The translations under genes and the position numbers were made by a program. A DNA stretch of 64,000 bases, from positions 6,529,501 through 6,593,500 of the forward strand of contig NC_014391.1 in assembly GCF_000145235.1 (NCBI RefSeq). Reading direction: 5' to 3'. Each line of letters opens with the position of its first letter. Position 1 is the stretch's first letter. The notes beneath the pieces are model-generated. The model did not search any database. It saw only the letters and a program-made list of their open reading frames with translations, and was not told where the DNA came from. The DNA is from Micromonospora aurantiaca ATCC 27029 (lineage in GTDB: Bacteria; Actinomycetota; Actinomycetes; Mycobacteriales; Micromonosporaceae). This document shows, in pieces, positions 61,226 to 64,000 of the stretch.

Positions 61226-61281
61226 GTGAGCGCGAGGAACGCAGCGAAGCGGAGTCCCGCAGTCGCGAACGAAAGGCAGGC
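61226..61281. repeat. intergenic AGCGCGAGGAACGCAGCGAAG-type element
   Basis: The 68-base gap between the two carboxylase genes is filled by a purine-rich sequence with repeated GAGCGC/GCAGCGAAG/GTCGCGAACGAA themes. From memory, similar spacers recur in Micromonosporaceae genomes. It has only one copy in this window, so repeat status is inference. Confidence 0.35.
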
Positions 61282-61290
61282 TCAGCGCGG

Positions 61291-63306
61291 ATGATCAACA
61301 AACTTCTGGTTGCGAACCGGGGCGAGATCGCCCGCCGGGTCTTCGCCACCTGCCGCGCCCTCGGCGTGGCCACCGTCGCCGTGCACTCCGACGCGGACGC
61401 CGACGCGCCGTTCGTGGCCGACGCCGACCAGGCCGTCCGGCTGCCGGGTAACACGCCGGCCGAGACGTACCTGCGCATCGACGCCATCCTGGACGCGGCC
61501 CGGCGCTCCGGCGCGGACGCCGTCCACCCCGGCTACGGCTTCCTGGCCGAGAACGCCGAGTTCGCCGCGGCGGTGACCGACGCGGGCCTGACCTGGGTCG
61601 GGCCGTCGGCCAAGGCGATCGCCGCGATGGGCGACAAGATGGCCGCCAAGGCGATGCTCGCCGACGCGGGCGTGCCGATGCTGCCCACCTGGACCGACCC
61701 GGCCGAGGTCACCGCCTTCCCGGTGCTGGTCAAGGCCGCCGCCGGTGGCGGCGGCCGGGGCATGCGGATCGTCCGCGACGCCGCGGGGCTGGCCGAGGCC
61801 GTCGCGGGCGCTCGCCGCGAGGCGGCGGCGGCGTTCGGCGACGGCACCGTCTTCATCGAGCGGTACGTGGAACGCGGACGCCACGTCGAGGTGCAGATCT
61901 TCGGCGACACCCACGGCACCGTCGTGGCCCTCGGGGTACGCGACTGCTCGATCCAGCGCCGCCACCAGAAGATCGTCGAGGAGGCACCGGGTGTGCTGCC
62001 CGACGACGTGCGCGCGGAGTTGCACGAGGCGGCGGTGGCGGCCGGGCGGGCTGTCGACTACGTCGGCGCGGGAACCGTGGAGTTCCTGCTGGCGCCGGAC
62101 GGGCAGGTGCACTTCCTGGAGATGAACACCCGCCTCCAGGTGGAACATCCGGTCACCGAGCTGACCACCGGGCTGGACCTGGTCCGGCTGCAACTGCTCG
62201 TCGCCGAGGGCGAGCCGCTGCCGGTCACCACCACGCCACCGGCCGACGGCCACGCCATCGAGGTACGGCTGTGCGCCGAGGACCCGGCTCAGGGCTTCCG
62301 CCCGGCCACCGGCACGCTGCACCGGTTCGCGATCCCCGGGGTCGCAGCCGAGTTCGGTCCGGCCCGTGGCCTGCGCCTGGACTCCGGCGTCGTGGACGGC
62401 TCGACGGTGAGCGTGCACTACGACTCGATGCTGGCGAAGCTCGTCGCCTGGGCGCCCACCCGCACCGAGGCGGCCCGTGCCCTGGCCGGCGCGCTGGCCC
62501 ACGCCGAACTGCACGGCGTGGCCACCAACCGGGACCTGCTGGTCCGCGTGCTGCGCAGCGCGGAGTTCACCGCCGTGGACCTCGACACCGGCTTCCTGGA
62601 CCGGCACCCGGAGGTGTTCGCGCCACTGCTGCCGGCGGAGCAGCTTCCGGTGGCGGCACTGGCGGCGGCGCTGTCCGGGGCCGCCGAGCGCCGGGCCGCC
62701 GCACCGGTGCTGGCCGGGTTGCCGTCGGGCTGGCGCAACGTGCCGTCCTTCCCGCAGGTCACCCGCTTCACCGTCGGCGACGGCGAGGAGATCGAGGTGC
62801 ACTACCGGCTCGACCGCACCGGCGCCCTCGCCGAGTGGGGAAGGAAGGGCCCCCTCTTAACGGATCCGGTAGAGGAAGGGTCCTCTGTTAACACCGAGCT
62901 GCCGGTGGTCGAGCTGGTGACGGCCACCCCGGGCCGGGTGGTGCTCGACGTGGACGGGGTGCGGCGGGCCTTCCGCGTACACCGGGCGGGGTCGTCGGTC
63001 TTCGTGGACGGCCCGGACGGGGCGGCGAGCCTCACCGAACTGCCCCGCCTGCCCCTGCCCACCGCGGAGCTGGCGGCCGGGTCGCTGCTCGCGCCGCTGC
63101 CCGGCGCGGTGACCCGGGTGCACGTCGAGGTCGGTCAGCGGGTCGCTGCCGGTGACCTGTTGCTGACGCTGGAAGCGATGAAGCTCGAACATCCCGTGCT
63201 CGCCCCCGCCGACGGCGTGGTGACGGAGCTGCCGGTGCCGGCCGGCGGCCAGGTCGAGACGGGTGCCGTACTTGCCGTGGTGGACCCCGAGGAGGACCCG
63301 CAGTGA
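61291..63306 (+). CDS. acyl-CoA carboxylase alpha subunit (biotin carboxylase plus biotin carrier)
   Basis: A 671-residue biotin enzyme. Residues 1-445 form the biotin carboxylase (LLVANRGEIARR, the ATP loop KAAAGGGGRGMR, FLEMNTRLQVEHPVTE). A BT-like linker domain follows, and the C-terminal biotinyl domain has the attachment Lys in EAMKLEH. It should work with the beta subunit at 59615-61222. ATG 61291 begins at the conserved MINKLLVANRGEI. Residues 517-535 are encoded by an inserted repeat doublet (62838-62896), in frame within the linker domain. Its stop overlaps the next gene (GTGA). Confidence 0.94.
   Translation: MINKLLVANRGEIARRVFATCRALGVATVAVHSDADADAPFVADADQAVRLPGNTPAETYLRIDAILDAARRSGADAVHPGYGFLAENAEFAAAVTDAGLTWVGPSAKAIAAMGDKMAAKAMLADAGVPMLPTWTDPAEVTAFPVLVKAAAGGGGRGMRIVRDAAGLAEAVAGARREAAAAFGDGTVFIERYVERGRHVEVQIFGDTHGTVVALGVRDCSIQRRHQKIVEEAPGVLPDDVRAELHEAAVAAGRAVDYVGAGTVEFLLAPDGQVHFLEMNTRLQVEHPVTELTTGLDLVRLQLLVAEGEPLPVTTTPPADGHAIEVRLCAEDPAQGFRPATGTLHRFAIPGVAAEFGPARGLRLDSGVVDGSTVSVHYDSMLAKLVAWAPTRTEAARALAGALAHAELHGVATNRDLLVRVLRSAEFTAVDLDTGFLDRHPEVFAPLLPAEQLPVAALAAALSGAAERRAAAPVLAGLPSGWRNVPSFPQVTRFTVGDGEEIEVHYRLDRTGALAEWGRKGPLLTDPVEEGSSVNTELPVVELVTATPGRVVLDVDGVRRAFRVHRAGSSVFVDGPDGAASLTELPRLPLPTAELAAGSLLAPLPGAVTRVHVEVGQRVAAGDLLLTLEAMKLEHPVLAPADGVVTELPVPAGGQVETGAVLAVVDPEEDPQ
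62838..62896. repeat. GTTAAC-GGGGCCC doublet, copy 3 (inside the carboxylase gene, reversed)
   Basis: On the minus strand, GTTAACAGAGGACCCTTCC begins at 62892 and GTTAAGAGGGGGCCCTTCC at 62861, again 31 bases apart. The spacer CTCTACCG is shared with the intergenic copy. It is read in frame as residues 517-535 (GRKGPLLTDP then VEEGSSVNT). Confidence 0.85.
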
Positions 63307-64000
63307 ACTTCGACCTGACCCCCGAGCAGGACCAGCTCCGCGACGCCGTCCGGGCGTTGGGCCGCAAGTACGGCCACTCCTACTTCGTCGAGAAGGCCAG
63401 GTCCGGCGAGCACACCACCGAGCTGTGGCACGAGGCCGGACGGCTGGGCTACCTGGGCGTGAACATCCCCACCGAGTACGGCGGCGGGGGCGGCGGCATC
63501 ACCGAGCTGGCGCTGGTGTGCGAGGAGCTGGCCGCGACCGGCTGCCCGCTGCTGCTCCTGGTGGTCTCCCCCGCCATCGCCGCCACGATCATCAACAAGC
63601 ACGGTACGGAGGAGCAGCGCAAGAAGCACCTCCCCGGCCTCGCCGACGGCTCCCAGAAGATCGTCTTCGCGATCACCGAGCCGGACGCCGGATCGAACTT
63701 CCACCGCCTCGCCACAGTGGCCCGCCGCGACGGCGACGACTGGCTGCTCAGCGGCCGGAAGATCTACATCTCCGGGGTGGACGAGGCCGGGCACGTCCTC
63801 GTGGTCGCTCGTACCGAGGACGCGTCCACCGGGAAGTTGAAGCCGGCGCTCTTCATCGTGCCGACCGACGCGCCCGGCCTGGAGAAGTCCAAGCTGGACA
63901 TGGAGATCCTGTCGCCGGAGAACCAGTTCCTGCTCTTCCTCGACGACGTCCGGCTCCCCGCCGACGCGCTCGTCGGTGAATCGCTCGACGCCGGGCTGCC
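63303..64000 (+). CDS. acyl-CoA dehydrogenase, N-terminal part (runs off right edge)
   Basis: A second acyl-CoA dehydrogenase; about 232 residues are visible. It begins at GTG 63303, overlapping the carboxylase stop (GTGA). NFDLTPEQDQLRDAVRALG, YLGVNIPTEYGGGGGG and FAITEPDAGSNFHRLA are characteristic. The catalytic-base region lies beyond the window, so substrate class cannot be judged. It extends the AtuA-like/branched acyl-CoA operon. Confidence 0.92.
   Translation, partial: MNFDLTPEQDQLRDAVRALGRKYGHSYFVEKARSGEHTTELWHEAGRLGYLGVNIPTEYGGGGGGITELALVCEELAATGCPLLLLVVSPAIAATIINKHGTEEQRKKHLPGLADGSQKIVFAITEPDAGSNFHRLATVARRDGDDWLLSGRKIYISGVDEAGHVLVVARTEDASTGKLKPALFIVPTDAPGLEKSKLDMEILSPENQFLLFLDDVRLPADALVGESLDAGL

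Overview
The window looks like a chromosomal segment of a high-GC actinobacterium, most likely Micromonospora or a close relative. The evidence is very GC-rich codon third positions, many GTG starts, ATGA/GTGA gene overlaps, type VII secretion genes, and short palindromic repeats of a kind I associate with Micromonosporaceae genomes. The genus call is inference from gene content and style.

Two blocks follow the gene order I remember from Mycobacterium. The first lies mainly on the minus strand: nadB (partial), panD, panC, a DUF2520 protein, DUF3180, folK, folB, folP, then folE, ftsH, hpt, tilS, a zincin, dacB, with ppa opposite. It makes NAD, pantothenate and folate precursors and includes the FtsH protease, purine salvage and tRNA-Ile modification. 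The second is marP, a NUDIX hydrolase, a TlpA-like thioredoxin, nth and crp at 48-54 kb, with capA and cbiZ lying between nth and crp.

Four groups interrupt or follow this backbone. (1) At 4.2-12.2 kb: a MidA-type methyltransferase overlapping a stand-alone NuoD homologue, a membrane protein with three kinds of peptide repeat, and an osmoprotectant-type ABC transporter whose ATPase gene is divergent from the rest. (2) At 17.2-29.7 kb: a plus-strand cluster lying exactly between folP and folE. It encodes a Gram-positive type IV secretion-like apparatus (pilin-like, TcpE-like, VirB4, VirB6, VirB8/TcpC-like and a two-domain wall hydrolase), then a protein built from two copies of an unknown domain, an FtsK-like ATPase with degenerate Walker motifs, and a coiled-coil membrane partner. 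No relaxase, integrase or attachment site is visible. (3) At 39.5-46.4 kb: a reduced type VII secretion locus (eccD, eccC, mycP), followed by two PAP2 phosphatase genes, one of which is broken by an in-frame TAG. (4) At 55.4-64 kb: a TetR regulator and a translationally coupled AtuA / acyl-CoA dehydrogenase / biotin-dependent carboxylase operon for branched acyl-CoA or terpenoid breakdown.

Short repeats are a notable layer. A doublet with a 31-bp offset and a GTTAACAAGGGGCCCTTCC-like core occurs at three places. Two of them are inside coding genes, in frame. A different 17-bp inverted repeat sits in frame inside the methyltransferase gene and recurs near tilS. Two micro-ORFs of 16 and 18 codons bridge neighbouring genes by four-base overlaps at both ends. 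I saw no tRNA, rRNA, CRISPR array or insertion sequence.
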